Shown here: one piece after another, positions 27,340 to 35,834 of the stretch
How positions within the stretch are numbered: the first letter of the stretch is position 1
How the letters are laid out: each line of letters opens with the position of its first letter
Assembly: GCA_020160915.1 (NCBI GenBank)
Contig: JAIUPK010000001.1
Span: 669,961-733,960, forward strand
Length of the DNA stretch: 64,000 bases
Reading direction: 5' to 3'
Source: Actinomycetota bacterium
GTDB taxonomy: Bacteria; Actinomycetota; Actinomycetes; Actinomycetales; Microbacteriaceae
Translations under genes and position numbers: made by a program
Notes under the pieces: generated by a model
What the model saw: the letters and a program-made list of their open reading frames with translations, nothing else
Database searches by the model: none
What the model was told of the DNA's origin: nothing

Positions 27340-27519
27340 CTAGGCGAACTCAACCTCACACACGGGGCAAGCCCAACGCGGCTCCTCCCCGTCGACGACG
27401 CACCCACCCAACCGCACTTCCCCACGGTCGGCCGCCTCGAACACCTCGAACCCCGGCAGCCCATACACGATCGGGATGCTCGCACTCGAGCAGCGCGGGC
27501 ATGGCGGTGGTTTGGACAT
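27340..27519 (-). CDS. Small zinc-ribbon protein
   Basis: A 59-residue protein (MSKPPPCPRCSS...) with CPRC near the N-terminus and CPVC near the C-terminus, a four-cysteine zinc ribbon, and the middle segment RGEVRLGGCVVDGEEPRW. Proteins of this size and pattern are common in actinobacteria and of unknown role. I start it at ATG 27519, placing CxxC at residues 7-10; an in-frame extension to 27561 is possible but unlikely. Confidence 0.65.
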   Translation of the reverse strand: MSKPPPCPRCSSASIPIVYGLPGFEVFEAADRGEVRLGGCVVDGEEPRWACPVCEVEFA

Positions 27520-27702
27520 GCCGTGAGTATTGCGCGGGCGGGTGACACCCGGCACAGGCACACAACTCCCAGCGAGCGCACGCCGTGGGAGGGCGACTGA
27601 TGGATGCCCGCTCCCAGCGCTTTTGCGGGGTGGGCGGGCAGTCGGCCGAGCCGGGCGGCGAGCCCGTCGAAGGTTGTCTGACCGCTGGGTTAGTCTCCAT
27701 CC

Positions 27703-28914
27703 ATGCGTTCTGTTGAGCTCTTCGCTGGCGCCGGCGGCCTTGCCCTGGGATCCGAGATCGCCGGATTCGAACCGGCCCTGACCGTCGAGTGGGACAGGTG
27801 GGCGTGCGACACAATTCGGGAGAACCAGAAAAGCGGATTCCCACTCGTACAGGGCTGGCGGGTTTACGAAGGTGACGTTCGCACGGTGGACTGGTCCGGA
27901 GTGAACGATGTTGATCTTGTTACAGGTGGGCCGCCCTGTCAGCCCTTCTCAATGGGCGGTAAAGCGCTCGCGCAAACCGACCCTCGGGACATGTTCCCTG
28001 CCACAGCCGAGGTTGTGCGTACTCTCCAGCCCAGGGCGTTTCTCATCGAGAATGTCAAGGGTCTTACACGAGCGACCTTCGCAAACTACTTCCAATACAT
28101 CGTCCTGCGATTGGAGCATCCGGCGAATGTGATTCACGAAGGTGAGGCGTGGGACGCCCATCTTCGGCGACTTCAAGGGGAACACACGGCGACGTTGACG
28201 GACCAGATTCGCTACAACGTCGTCGTAAGCACCGCCAACGCTGCGGACTTTGGGGTGCCTCAACAGCGCCATCGAGTCTTCTTCGTTGGGTTCAGAAGTG
28301 ACGTCAACGCTGAGTATGAGTTCCCCTCTCCGACTCACACCCTTGACGCGCTGTTGCACGACCAGTGGGTTACCGGCACCTATTGGGATCGTCACGCGAT
28401 CGGTGTCGCGCAGAGGCCGACGCTTAGCAGGTCCACTGCTGCACGAGTTGAGCGTCTTCGGGGCTCCGAGAGAGCCAGCCTGGGAGAGGCCTGGGTTACT
28501 GTTCGCGACGCGCTGGCTGGACTCCCCGAGCCCACAGGCGGGCGGTCTGAGCACCTTAACCACAAGCTTCAGCAAGGGGCTCGATCATACGCGGGGCACA
28601 CAGGTTCACCGCTCGACATGCCCTCCAAAGCCCTGAAGGCTGGAGCACACGGGGTCCCCGGGGGAGAGAACATGCTTCGGCGGTTGGATGGCACCGTTCG
28701 CTATTTCACCGTTCGCGAAGCTGCCAGGCTCCAGACGTTCCCCGACAACTACGAACTTCATGGCTCATGGAGTGAAGCAATGCGGCAGCTGGGCAACGCA
28801 GTGCCAGTTCGCTTAGCCGAAGTGGTTTCAAGATCAGTTCACACTCATCTGCTGCTTGCCTCGGCCACGGAGGGCTCAAGCGCGATGGGAGTGTCCCGGG
28901 ATCTGACTATCTAG
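27703..28914 (+). CDS. DNA (cytosine-5)-methyltransferase
   Basis: A 403-residue C5 methyltransferase with motif I FAGAGGLALGSE, motif IV GGPPCQPFS with catalytic cysteine, motif VI ENVKG, motif VIII QQRHRVFFVGF and motif X QLGNAVP. It modifies cytosine within a specific site, presumably protecting the genome from the endonuclease encoded convergently downstream; their stop codons overlap in CTAG. Base composition is visibly less GC-rich than the flanking housekeeping genes, consistent with acquisition by transfer. The target-recognition region lies around residues 210-320. Confidence 0.92.
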   Translation: MRSVELFAGAGGLALGSEIAGFEPALTVEWDRWACDTIRENQKSGFPLVQGWRVYEGDVRTVDWSGVNDVDLVTGGPPCQPFSMGGKALAQTDPRDMFPATAEVVRTLQPRAFLIENVKGLTRATFANYFQYIVLRLEHPANVIHEGEAWDAHLRRLQGEHTATLTDQIRYNVVVSTANAADFGVPQQRHRVFFVGFRSDVNAEYEFPSPTHTLDALLHDQWVTGTYWDRHAIGVAQRPTLSRSTAARVERLRGSERASLGEAWVTVRDALAGLPEPTGGRSEHLNHKLQQGARSYAGHTGSPLDMPSKALKAGAHGVPGGENMLRRLDGTVRYFTVREAARLQTFPDNYELHGSWSEAMRQLGNAVPVRLAEVVSRSVHTHLLLASATEGSSAMGVSRDLTI

Positions 28915-29768
28915 TCGAACATCTCTTCTTCGTTCACGGACTCATCAAGGACAGGTCCCGAACTGTAGGTTGGCCGATGAGGCCTAAATTCGGTTGCGCC
29001 GTTCGAGCCAAGGGTCCATGAACCCGTGCGACTCGCGCATGTTATGGGATCCAGAGCGGCGTATGCGATCAAATAGCCGGGCAGTGCCACGACTACCCAC
29101 GCTGCGGGCAGCAGGGGAACCAGCCAGTCAATCCAAGCTGCCACTGATCTTGTCTCGTGGCCCGAAAGCCGACCGCTGACATCGATTGCCTCCAGCTTGC
29201 GGACTGTCGCCTTGTCACTTTGGAACCGGAAGTTGTACGGGAGCTTCTTCTTGAAGCTAACGAGGAAGTCCGCAAGGCTATGGATCTCTCCGCCCACCAT
29301 GGTGACGGACAAGTCAAGGTCGATCGGGAAGAGGCTGTCGAAGTGACCAGCTTCGACAACTGAGGTATCGCGGTTCTTGCCCGGATCCTTGTTCCCGAAG
29401 CCGTTCGTGTTCCACGTAGCCTGACCCACCCGACGGAACTGCCCGATGAGCATCTTCTCTGGCGCGAGCGCGTCAAGGTCCTCCGCCACGTAGACGCACT
29501 TGAAGGTCGTACGCTCGAGTACACCGCCGACTCGTCCCGAGAGCTTCTTTCGATGCTGACCCAGCCTGCTTCGAAGGTTGCCGGTCGACTTGCCGACGTA
29601 TACGAGATGACCATTCTCGAACAATTGATAGACGCCTCCACGAGTGGCAACCCGCAGCAGGTTGTCCTCCGAGAGCTCAACCGATTCAAGCGACTCAAGG
29701 CTCGCCGCCAGCTGGTCACGTAGCGCGACGGTCACGCTCAGATTGAAGTCAGCTGCAAAGTTGGGCAC
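28911..29768 (-). CDS. GIY-YIG restriction endonuclease, Eco29kI-like
   Basis: A 285-residue nuclease with a GIY-YIG core at residues 45-130: GVYQLFENGHLVYVGKS (Y47, Y57), LRSRLGQH (R66/R68, H72), the catalytic glutamate E104 in APEKML, and NGFGNKDPGK, a segment typical of the Eco29kI family of type II endonucleases (R.Eco29kI recognises CCGCGG). It should cleave unmodified DNA and is paired with the convergent C5 methyltransferase. The C-terminal about 150 residues are additional and may determine specificity. GTG 29768 is the only early start; its ribosome binding site is weak. Confidence 0.8.
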   Translation of the reverse strand: MPNFAADFNLSVTVALRDQLAASLESLESVELSEDNLLRVATRGGVYQLFENGHLVYVGKSTGNLRSRLGQHRKKLSGRVGGVLERTTFKCVYVAEDLDALAPEKMLIGQFRRVGQATWNTNGFGNKDPGKNRDTSVVEAGHFDSLFPIDLDLSVTMVGGEIHSLADFLVSFKKKLPYNFRFQSDKATVRKLEAIDVSGRLSGHETRSVAAWIDWLVPLLPAAWVVVALPGYLIAYAALDPITCASRTGSWTLGSNGATEFRPHRPTYSSGPVLDESVNEEEMFD

Positions 29769-29795
29769 GCGATGAAGGATAAACCAATCGAAAGG

Positions 29796-30866
29796 CTATG
29801 CGCTGAATACCGCAGGATCAGCGAGGTAGTCCTTGAGGACCTGGAGTCGGAACTTGAGCGCTGACTGATCGTTGGGGCTCTGCGAAAGCCTGTCGAATTC
29901 CAGCAAGCGACGCTGCGCCGCGCTCAGTTCCTCTTCATCATTGTCGTAGCGCACTCTTCGCGCCTCCTCGAACGCCTGCAGGGAATTGCGCGCTGGAGGC
30001 GCAGCTCCCGTTGCGGCGAGCTCAAGGTAGAGAAGGAAGTAGACGGAGACCATGCCAATGCTCGAAAGCAGGCGATCCTTTGAAGTGAAGGTCTGTTCGA
30101 GCATGGTGATTGCAGAGGCCGCGCGTTCTCGAAGGGCCTGCGCCAACGCGTCACCATCAGCAGCGGTGCGCAATTCATCCCAGAACTCATCAAGGCGGCT
30201 CTTCTTTGTGTCAGACGGCCCTTCACTCTGTGACCAGGCAAGGAACTTCGTGGCGAGGTCCAGGTGGCGAAACCTTCGATTCGAGAAGGGCAATCGATCG
30301 ACAAAGAAGGGAGATTCGATCAGCTCCCTGGTTGCTTGTCTCAGGGGCCCGCCTCGCCCATTTCGTTTCTCTGCAGCGTTGAGAGGTACAGCCTCGTTGA
30401 GACGGCTAAACATCTCTTCCACCAGTTCGAGGTCGTTAGTCCTAATGAGCATCACGTCGAGCGACGTAGCCGAGAAAAGCGCAGCAGTCTCCGGGAATTG
30501 CGTTTGGAGCTCAGAGTAGGTAAGCCCAGCCGGGCCGGTTGAACCGGTCTCGAGTTCGACGTAGTCGGCGGAAAGCGCAAATCTCCCATCCAAGAAGTCC
30601 CACAAGGCTTCGAGGCGCTGCCTGCCGTCTACGAGGGCGTAACGATACTCTCGGCCCGCTTCAAGCTCCCAGCCTGCAAGGTCATGGAGATAGATCTTGG
30701 GTAGATCAAAGCCGTTCAGCAGGCTGTCAATAAGTAGCTGCTGTTTCGGCCTCGTCCAAACTTCGCCCTGTCGTTGATAGGGCGGAGCTACGTTTATCGA
30801 GTTTCTCAGGCCGTGAAGAAACGCCACCGAGGTGGTTCGCATTGGGCTCACATCGAAGTGACTCAT
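29796..30866 (-). CDS. DUF262 domain protein
   Basis: A 356-residue protein with an N-terminal DUF262 (GmrSD-N/ParB-like) domain: PPYQRQGEVWT, LLIDSLLNGFDLPKIYL and the nucleotide-handling motif LVDGRQRLEAL. Unlike GmrSD enzymes it has no C-terminal DUF1524 HNH nuclease; the rest is helical. DUF262 proteins take part in phage restriction of modified DNA and in other defence systems. ATG 30866 overlaps the stop of the FRG gene by four bases, and the endonuclease gene follows 27 bases downstream, so the three appear co-transcribed. Confidence 0.82.
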   Translation of the reverse strand: MSHFDVSPMRTTSVAFLHGLRNSINVAPPYQRQGEVWTRPKQQLLIDSLLNGFDLPKIYLHDLAGWELEAGREYRYALVDGRQRLEALWDFLDGRFALSADYVELETGSTGPAGLTYSELQTQFPETAALFSATSLDVMLIRTNDLELVEEMFSRLNEAVPLNAAEKRNGRGGPLRQATRELIESPFFVDRLPFSNRRFRHLDLATKFLAWSQSEGPSDTKKSRLDEFWDELRTAADGDALAQALRERAASAITMLEQTFTSKDRLLSSIGMVSVYFLLYLELAATGAAPPARNSLQAFEEARRVRYDNDEEELSAAQRRLLEFDRLSQSPNDQSALKFRLQVLKDYLADPAVFSA

Positions 30867-31645
30867 GAGTCGAAACCATTCCTAATCGAGAGGGCGAGGT
30901 GGTCAAGGTCTGGATAAACGGTACTCGCGCTGATGTTCACGTCTGCGAGCTGTTCCTTGATCTCAGTCTTGTGCTGCGCAGGAATAACGATCTTGCTTGT
31001 TGGCCCACCTGGGGAGTTCAGGGCTCTAGCGCTATGGTCCCCGGACGAGACCGTAAACGTGCCTGCCTGGGCAATAATGCGCCCGAATGTACGACCCGCG
31101 AGAACAGCTGCGGGCTGTAGCACGGGACCGCCACCAGCATCTGGAAGGTACGCGTCGAGATCATTGTCGTGTTCGAGCATCAAGGTGCCTCGCCCATTCC
31201 CAAGTGCCGACAGGTTTAGTTCGTCGGGGCTCAGCTCAAAGAGCGCTCCTGAGACTGGACCAGGCTGATCGGCCGCCAGATCATCGACAGCAAAGAAGAG
31301 CCCCACGAGTGGGTTTTCACTCCAATCCAGTAGCCGCGTCGGAAGTCCATGATGTTGCGCCAAGCAAATCCACTCCCACTCGCTTGCAGGGCGATCCGTG
31401 AGACGACTTGCTGCGTCTTGTTTGAACTGGCGGAGCATCACAAGCTCGTTCTCCAGATAACGTCGATTGCGCGCAACTCTTGGCTCAAGCGGCCAGATTT
31501 CATTTGCTTGACCGCGATACCAGAGTCTCTGACCTGCGGCCCTCGTCGCTCTCAGCCTGGACATCATGTCCTCGAGGCTCGTGACGACTACCGGCTCGGC
31601 AGCCTCAGGCTCGTCGACTGGTTCGTTCGGCACATCGCCAATCAT
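30863..31645 (-). CDS. FRG-domain protein
   Basis: A 260-residue protein with a FRG domain (about residues 20-130: LWYRGQANEIWPLEP and CLAQHHGLPTRLLDWSENP with LVGLFFAV). FRG proteins occur in abortive-infection and other defence loci; the biochemical activity is not settled. I chose ATG 31645 (MIGDVPNEP); an extension to 31723 is open but lacks a good ribosome binding site. It is the first gene of the minus-strand FRG, DUF262, endonuclease set, and is divergent from the NERD gene. Confidence 0.8.
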   Translation of the reverse strand: MIGDVPNEPVDEPEAAEPVVVTSLEDMMSRLRATRAAGQRLWYRGQANEIWPLEPRVARNRRYLENELVMLRQFKQDAASRLTDRPASEWEWICLAQHHGLPTRLLDWSENPLVGLFFAVDDLAADQPGPVSGALFELSPDELNLSALGNGRGTLMLEHDNDLDAYLPDAGGGPVLQPAAVLAGRTFGRIIAQAGTFTVSSGDHSARALNSPGGPTSKIVIPAQHKTEIKEQLADVNISASTVYPDLDHLALSIRNGFDS

Positions 31646-31850
31646 GGCCCAAATATTCCTCAAGTGGATGCGGCCGGGTTGCTCACTTACCCAACGGGCC
31701 GGGGCGGTCAGGCCGCGCGACAAGGCCGCGCGACGCCATGATCACTATCTAGCTCGCAGCTACTTCGACTGGTGGCGTCGCGGAGCCAACCAGGCACCGA
31801 CCCCCGAACTCGGGCTACTGGCATCCGCCCCCTAGGGCCAGGCTGGAAAC

Positions 31851-32810
31851 ATGAGTGACCTTCGAGAGCGTGTGCCGGGCCATGCGCTGATCGACGAGCT
31901 TCTGCACCAGTGGGATCTGGGCACGATCCACGTCGACGAGCGGTCCAACGGGATCGTCATCGACGACGAGGCCGAGGGCTGGTACCGCGGTGTGCTCGGC
32001 GAGCGCCGGGTCGCCGCCATCCTCGACCAGCTGAGCGCCGCACAGGCGCAGTCACCGTGGACCGTGCTGCACTCGGTCCCCGTGGGTCGCGGCGAGAGCG
32101 ACATCGACCACGTGGTGATCGGCCCGCCCGGGGTGTTCACGATCAACACCAAGTTCAGCCCAGGCAAGGATGTCTGGGTCGCCGGCCGTGGCATGTATGT
32201 CGGAGGAGCGAAGCAGCACTACGTGGTCAATGCGCTGTATGAGGCGCGGCGGGCATCCACCTATCTGACCAGGCGGTGCGGGCTGACCGTTCCCGTCACC
32301 GGGATCATCGTGTTCGTCGACCCGAACCGCATCACGCACAAGGCGCCCGCCGGCGGAGGTGAAGCCGACCCGCCCATCAAGGTCGTGCGCGACACCGAGC
32401 TGTTCAATGCCCTGCTGGTGCGCCGCGAGTTCAGCGACGAGCAGATCGCCCGAATCGTGGATGCCGCGATCCGCCCCGACACGTGGAGCGACAGCACCAC
32501 CCCCTCAAGCCTCGGGACTCACGTAGCCCGCGAGTTCCAGGCGCTTGAGCAGGAGGTCGGGCCGCGACTATCGCTGCCCCGCGGGGTGGCGCGCAGCGCA
32601 GAACCTCGGGCCTACTCGGGGCGGAGCTACTCGCGCGGGTCGACCGCGCCACGGCGGCAGTACAAGGGGCCTCGGCGAACTGGGCGCAAGAAGACGTCGC
32701 TGCTCGAGCGGTTTCTCGTTGCAGTATTCGGTATGGCCGCACTGATGCTTCTTGCATTCTTCGGGTTGCCTTTGTTTGTGCGGCTCCTCACTGACGCGTT
32801 GGTACCTTAG
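31851..32810 (+). CDS. NERD-domain protein with C-terminal membrane anchor
   Basis: A 319-residue protein with a nuclease-related domain (about residues 45-160). Recognisable are GERRVAAIL, the catalytic-type acid in GESDIDHVVIGPPGVFTINTK and the lysine that follows. After a basic linker (RRQYKGPRRTGRKK) residues 284-310 form one hydrophobic segment, so the nuclease-like domain would face the cytoplasm at the membrane. NERD proteins are linked to DNA processing. ATG 31851 follows GGAAAC at short distance. Its codon use looks like the host core genome more than the adjacent defence genes. Confidence 0.8.
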   Translation: MSDLRERVPGHALIDELLHQWDLGTIHVDERSNGIVIDDEAEGWYRGVLGERRVAAILDQLSAAQAQSPWTVLHSVPVGRGESDIDHVVIGPPGVFTINTKFSPGKDVWVAGRGMYVGGAKQHYVVNALYEARRASTYLTRRCGLTVPVTGIIVFVDPNRITHKAPAGGGEADPPIKVVRDTELFNALLVRREFSDEQIARIVDAAIRPDTWSDSTTPSSLGTHVAREFQALEQEVGPRLSLPRGVARSAEPRAYSGRSYSRGSTAPRRQYKGPRRTGRKKTSLLERFLVAVFGMAALMLLAFFGLPLFVRLLTDALVP

Positions 32811-32945
32811 GCGCAATTCCGCGTGCTGCGAGTCGGTCCCAGCGGTGCACCCGTACGCAACTGCGGAGATTCTCGGGGGCGTGCGGCGTGTCGAAGGCGA
32901 CACGCCGCACTCGGCACGGAATCCGCCGCAGTCGCGCACGCGACG

Positions 32946-32978
32946 GGTCTCGATACGCCGCTGCGCGGCTACTCGACC
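32946..32978. repeat. Family 1 repeat, diverged copy
   Basis: GGTCTCGATACGCCGCTGCG followed by CGGCTACTCGACC, the inverted form with G-for-A changes at the ends. Confidence 0.7.
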
Positions 32979-33039
32979 GGCGAGTTGCCACTTCTCGCCC
33001 TGCACCGCCACCGTCGCCCCGCTGCTACGGCCTCGAAAA

Positions 33040-33474
33040 CTACGGCAGCACCAGCACGTGCCGCCGATCGCCGGCCGCGAGCATCTTCTCGATGCCCCGA
33101 TCGAAGGTCGCGAGCAGCACCCCGGAGGATGCGGCGAGGTTCACGAGGTGGGCATCCGTCACCTGGCGGGTCGTCGCCAGGGCCGTGAGCGATACGGCGG
33201 GCTGGGCAAGGCTCGATGCGTCGGGCAGGAACTGGTGACCGGGAACAGCACGCATCGCGGCGAGCAGGGCGAGTGCATCAGCCATGGAGATCCGCTCGGT
33301 CACGACGGCCGGGTTCGTCGACAGCCGTACGAATCCAGACTCTGTCACCGGGGTCGTCATCCAGTCACCGCGACGTGCAGCGAACCAGGTGTGGGCGCGC
33401 CGGTGATGCACGTGCTGCGGCCACGCCAGTGCGACGAGAACGTTCACGTCGAGAAGGTGCGATTCAGTCGGCAT
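33040..33474 (-). CDS. PIN-domain toxin (VapC family), second module
   Basis: A 144-residue PIN-domain ribonuclease: LLDVNVLVAL with the first acid, SGFVRLSTNP, TDAHLVNLA with the third acid and ATFDRGIEKM with the last. It overlaps the antitoxin gene by 11 bases. It is unrelated in detail to the PIN toxin at 25885. Confidence 0.88.
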   Translation of the reverse strand: MPTESHLLDVNVLVALAWPQHVHHRRAHTWFAARRGDWMTTPVTESGFVRLSTNPAVVTERISMADALALLAAMRAVPGHQFLPDASSLAQPAVSLTALATTRQVTDAHLVNLAASSGVLLATFDRGIEKMLAAGDRRHVLVLP

Positions 33475-33694
33475 CGCGCTGATCGTTCACCATGTCGAGC
33501 GTGATCGGTGCAGCATCGGCACTCACGGTGAAGACCGGAAATCCGCTCGGGCCAGTGGTGGACGAGTCACCCGTGGCCTTGAGGCCCCGTTCAGCGAGAC
33601 GCGAGACGGCTGCTCCGAGCGAGATGCCTTCATCGCGGGCGATCGCGCGCGCGACGGCGATGACTGTGTCGTCGAGATCAAGCGTGGTGCGCAT
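33464..33694 (-). CDS. VapB-type antitoxin
   Basis: A 76-residue protein beginning MRTTLDLDDTVIAVARAIA, a ribbon-helix-helix-type DNA-binding N-terminus as in VapB antitoxins, with a C-terminal toxin-binding tail. The start is taken as ATG 33694; the -10 box at 33701-33706 lies so close that the mRNA is probably leaderless. Confidence 0.85.
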   Translation of the reverse strand: MRTTLDLDDTVIAVARAIARDEGISLGAAVSRLAERGLKATGDSSTTGPSGFPVFTVSADAAPITLDMVNDQRDAD

Positions 33695-33700
33695 CACCGC

Positions 33701-33706
33701 ATCATA
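33701..33706 (-). promoter_or_regulatory. Extended -10 of the vapBC operon
   Basis: On the minus strand TGCTATGAT gives an extended -10 (TGC plus TATGAT). Six bases separate it from the ATG of vapB, which places transcription start at or next to the start codon, i.e. a leaderless mRNA. Confidence 0.45.
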
Positions 33707-33815
33707 GCATCACGATCGCGTCGGTGCGGCGCTACCGAGACGCGTTTCCCCAGGTTCGGGTCGTCGCACCGTAGGTGCAGCTGCAGTCGCTACACCGCTG
33801 CGAGAGCAGCAAAGA

Positions 33816-33843
33816 GAGGGCCCGACCGAGTGGTCGGGCCCTC
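33816..33843 (-). terminator. Terminator of the ureide/permease operon
   Basis: GAGGGCCCGACC (33816-33827) and GGTCGGGCCCTC (33832-33843) form a perfect 12-bp stem with a 4-base loop, about 60 bases beyond the permease stop. On the minus strand TCTTTGC follows the stem. Confidence 0.8.
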
Positions 33844-33859
33844 CTTGCGGCGGGGCGCT

Positions 33860-33892
33860 GGTCTCGTTACGCGGCTTCGCCGCTACTCGACC
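33860..33892. repeat. Family 1 repeat, diverged copy
   Basis: GGTCTCGTTACGCGGCTTCG followed by CCGCTACTCGACC, between the permease gene and its terminator hairpin. Confidence 0.7.
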
Positions 33893-33902
33893 GGCGGACT
33901 AC

Positions 33903-35834
33903 CTACGGCTGCATGTGGTCGCGCCAGTTGCCGCTCTCGATCACCGGATGCTTCTTGGCCATCGCCTCGTCGTAGAGCACGCCCGGCACTATGCGACCGT
34001 CAGCGAGCTCGACGGGGCCGCGGTACAGGCCAGGGGGTTCGCCTTCGATGACACGAAGCAACACGTCGATCGGCAGCGTGTACAGCTCGCCGGAGACGGC
34101 CACGCCATCCTTCTCCACCTCGTACATGCCGGGGTGAACGCCACCGATGTCGTGCATCCGGTACTTCGGAGCCGTCTTCATCTCGGCGATGAACTCGGCA
34201 CCCTGCAGGTTGCCGTGCAGTCCGAGGCCACGCATGAGGGTTCCGTTGACGAAGAGCAGGTCATCCTGAAGCACGACCTCCTTGTCCTTGCGCGCCGCCC
34301 AACCGAAGCCGAGCAGCAGGATCATGAGGAAGGCGTACCCGAGCGAGACACCCGGTGAGGCGTTGATCCCGACCTGCGCAGCGTTGATCAGGCCGAAGAA
34401 TGACAGCACCATACAGATGCCCGACGTCACCGCCGCCGCGTACATCCGTCGGTCGATCACGAACACGGCAATCGAGCCCAGCAACACGCCCGCCAACACC
34501 GCGCCCGACCCGAACAGCGCGAGCCCCTGGTAGATCACGCCATTGCCCGCGAGCTTGTCGAGGCCCACCTCCGCGGCATTGGTGCCAGCCGCACCGAGCG
34601 AGTTGTCGATCAGGCCGGATGCCCACTGCGCCAAGCTCGGCAACATCGCAAGGATGATCGCCGGGGCGTAGCGCAGCGCGCTCACGTTGGTCGCCTGTGC
34701 GCCGATCACCAGACCGATGAACAGCAGGATCGGCACCAGCGCCTGCATCGGGAATATCGCGAGGAACAGACCGACCAGACCGCTGAAGCAGACCAGCGCA
34801 ACGACGATTCCGGTGACCAGCGAGTAGCCGATGCGACCACCGACCTTCTTCCAGCCGGGGTGGCCGATGTAGACGGCCGGCGGGAACGGCGAGCCGAGGA
34901 ACGACCCGATGATCGCGCCCAGGCCATCGGCGGTCAGAACCGCGCGAGCCGAGTACCGGTCACCGGCGGCCGCCGCCGATTCGACGTTGGTCATGGCCTC
35001 GGTGAAGTTGTAGATACCGAGCGGGATGGCCGTCGCCAGCAGCGGGGCGATGTCCTGAAGGCCCGCGAGAACCTCACCACCGGGAATCGGGAAGTAGATG
35101 CCGATCGACGCGATCGACTCAGCGACCGCGCTCGGCTTGAGGATGTCCGACCACCCGAGCAGCACGGCGATCCACGCGATCACGGTGCCCGCAACCACGG
35201 CGACGAGGCCGACGGGAGCGTTGAACGGCATCTTCCGGAACCCGAGCCAGCCGACGAGGATGAAGCCGAAGGTCACGAATGCGATCCACGGCGCCTCCCA
35301 CATCTGAGCGGCCGGGCTCATCGAGATGAACGTGATGGAGATACCCGCGAGGGCACCGAGCATTGCCGCGCGCGGCGTCCACTTGCGAATCCAAGGACCG
35401 AAGATCGCACCCAGCAGAATGATGAACCCGACAATGAACGCCCACGCAAGTCCCGCGTGCCACGCCTTCAGCGGGTCACCCGACTGCAGGAACACCGGCA
35501 GCATGACGACGAGCACGACGATGAACATGTGCGGCACGCTCGGCCCGTAGGGCAGAGCCGCGACATCCGTTCGGTTCTCCCGTCTGGCGAGGCGTCTGGC
35601 AAGAATCGCGTACCAGATGTTGCCCAACGGCAGCGCAATACCCAGCGCCGGGAGGATGCGACCGAAGACGACGTTGTCTGGCATCTGGATGACCGCCAGG
35701 CAGAGCCCGGACAGCACGATCACGTTGAGCAGGACGTTGGTGCCGAGCCCGAACAGCCCGTTCCAGTCGCCCTTGACCCACCACTTGATCTGCACCGGTG
35801 CAGAAGTGGTGGTCGCGGTGGAGTTGCTACTCAT
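33903..35834 (-). CDS. NCS2-family permease fused to an allophanate-hydrolase C-terminal-like domain
   Basis: A 643-residue protein. Residues about 30-515 form a polytopic permease of the xanthine/uracil (NCS2) superfamily, with TDVAALPYGPSVPHMF near the third segment and many hydrophobic helices. Residues about 526-643 are a soluble domain: LLFVNGTLMRGLGL, APKYRMHDIGGVHPGMYEV, VSGELYTLP and EPPGLYRGPVELADGR. This pattern is that of the gamma-glutamylcyclotransferase-like C-terminal domain of allophanate hydrolase (AtzF/DUR1,2). Fusion to a transporter is unusual and points to a ureide or related substrate. It is the last gene of the operon, overlapping the hydrolase gene by four bases. Confidence 0.85.
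   Translation of the reverse strand: MSSNSTATTTSAPVQIKWWVKGDWNGLFGLGTNVLLNVIVLSGLCLAVIQMPDNVVFGRILPALGIALPLGNIWYAILARRLARRENRTDVAALPYGPSVPHMFIVVLVVMLPVFLQSGDPLKAWHAGLAWAFIVGFIILLGAIFGPWIRKWTPRAAMLGALAGISITFISMSPAAQMWEAPWIAFVTFGFILVGWLGFRKMPFNAPVGLVAVVAGTVIAWIAVLLGWSDILKPSAVAESIASIGIYFPIPGGEVLAGLQDIAPLLATAIPLGIYNFTEAMTNVESAAAAGDRYSARAVLTADGLGAIIGSFLGSPFPPAVYIGHPGWKKVGGRIGYSLVTGIVVALVCFSGLVGLFLAIFPMQALVPILLFIGLVIGAQATNVSALRYAPAIILAMLPSLAQWASGLIDNSLGAAGTNAAEVGLDKLAGNGVIYQGLALFGSGAVLAGVLLGSIAVFVIDRRMYAAAVTSGICMVLSFFGLINAAQVGINASPGVSLGYAFLMILLLGFGWAARKDKEVVLQDDLLFVNGTLMRGLGLHGNLQGAEFIAEMKTAPKYRMHDIGGVHPGMYEVEKDGVAVSGELYTLPIDVLLRVIEGEPPGLYRGPVELADGRIVPGVLYDEAMAKKHPVIESGNWRDHMQP

Noticed and set aside
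29796-30866. GmrSD type IV restriction enzyme
   Set aside because: Only the DUF262 half is present; the DUF1524 HNH nuclease half is missing in this and adjacent genes.
33903-35834. Assignment of the permease as a plain uracil or xanthine transporter
   Set aside because: The C-terminal soluble domain and the ureide-type operon make a specific purine or pyrimidine call unsafe.
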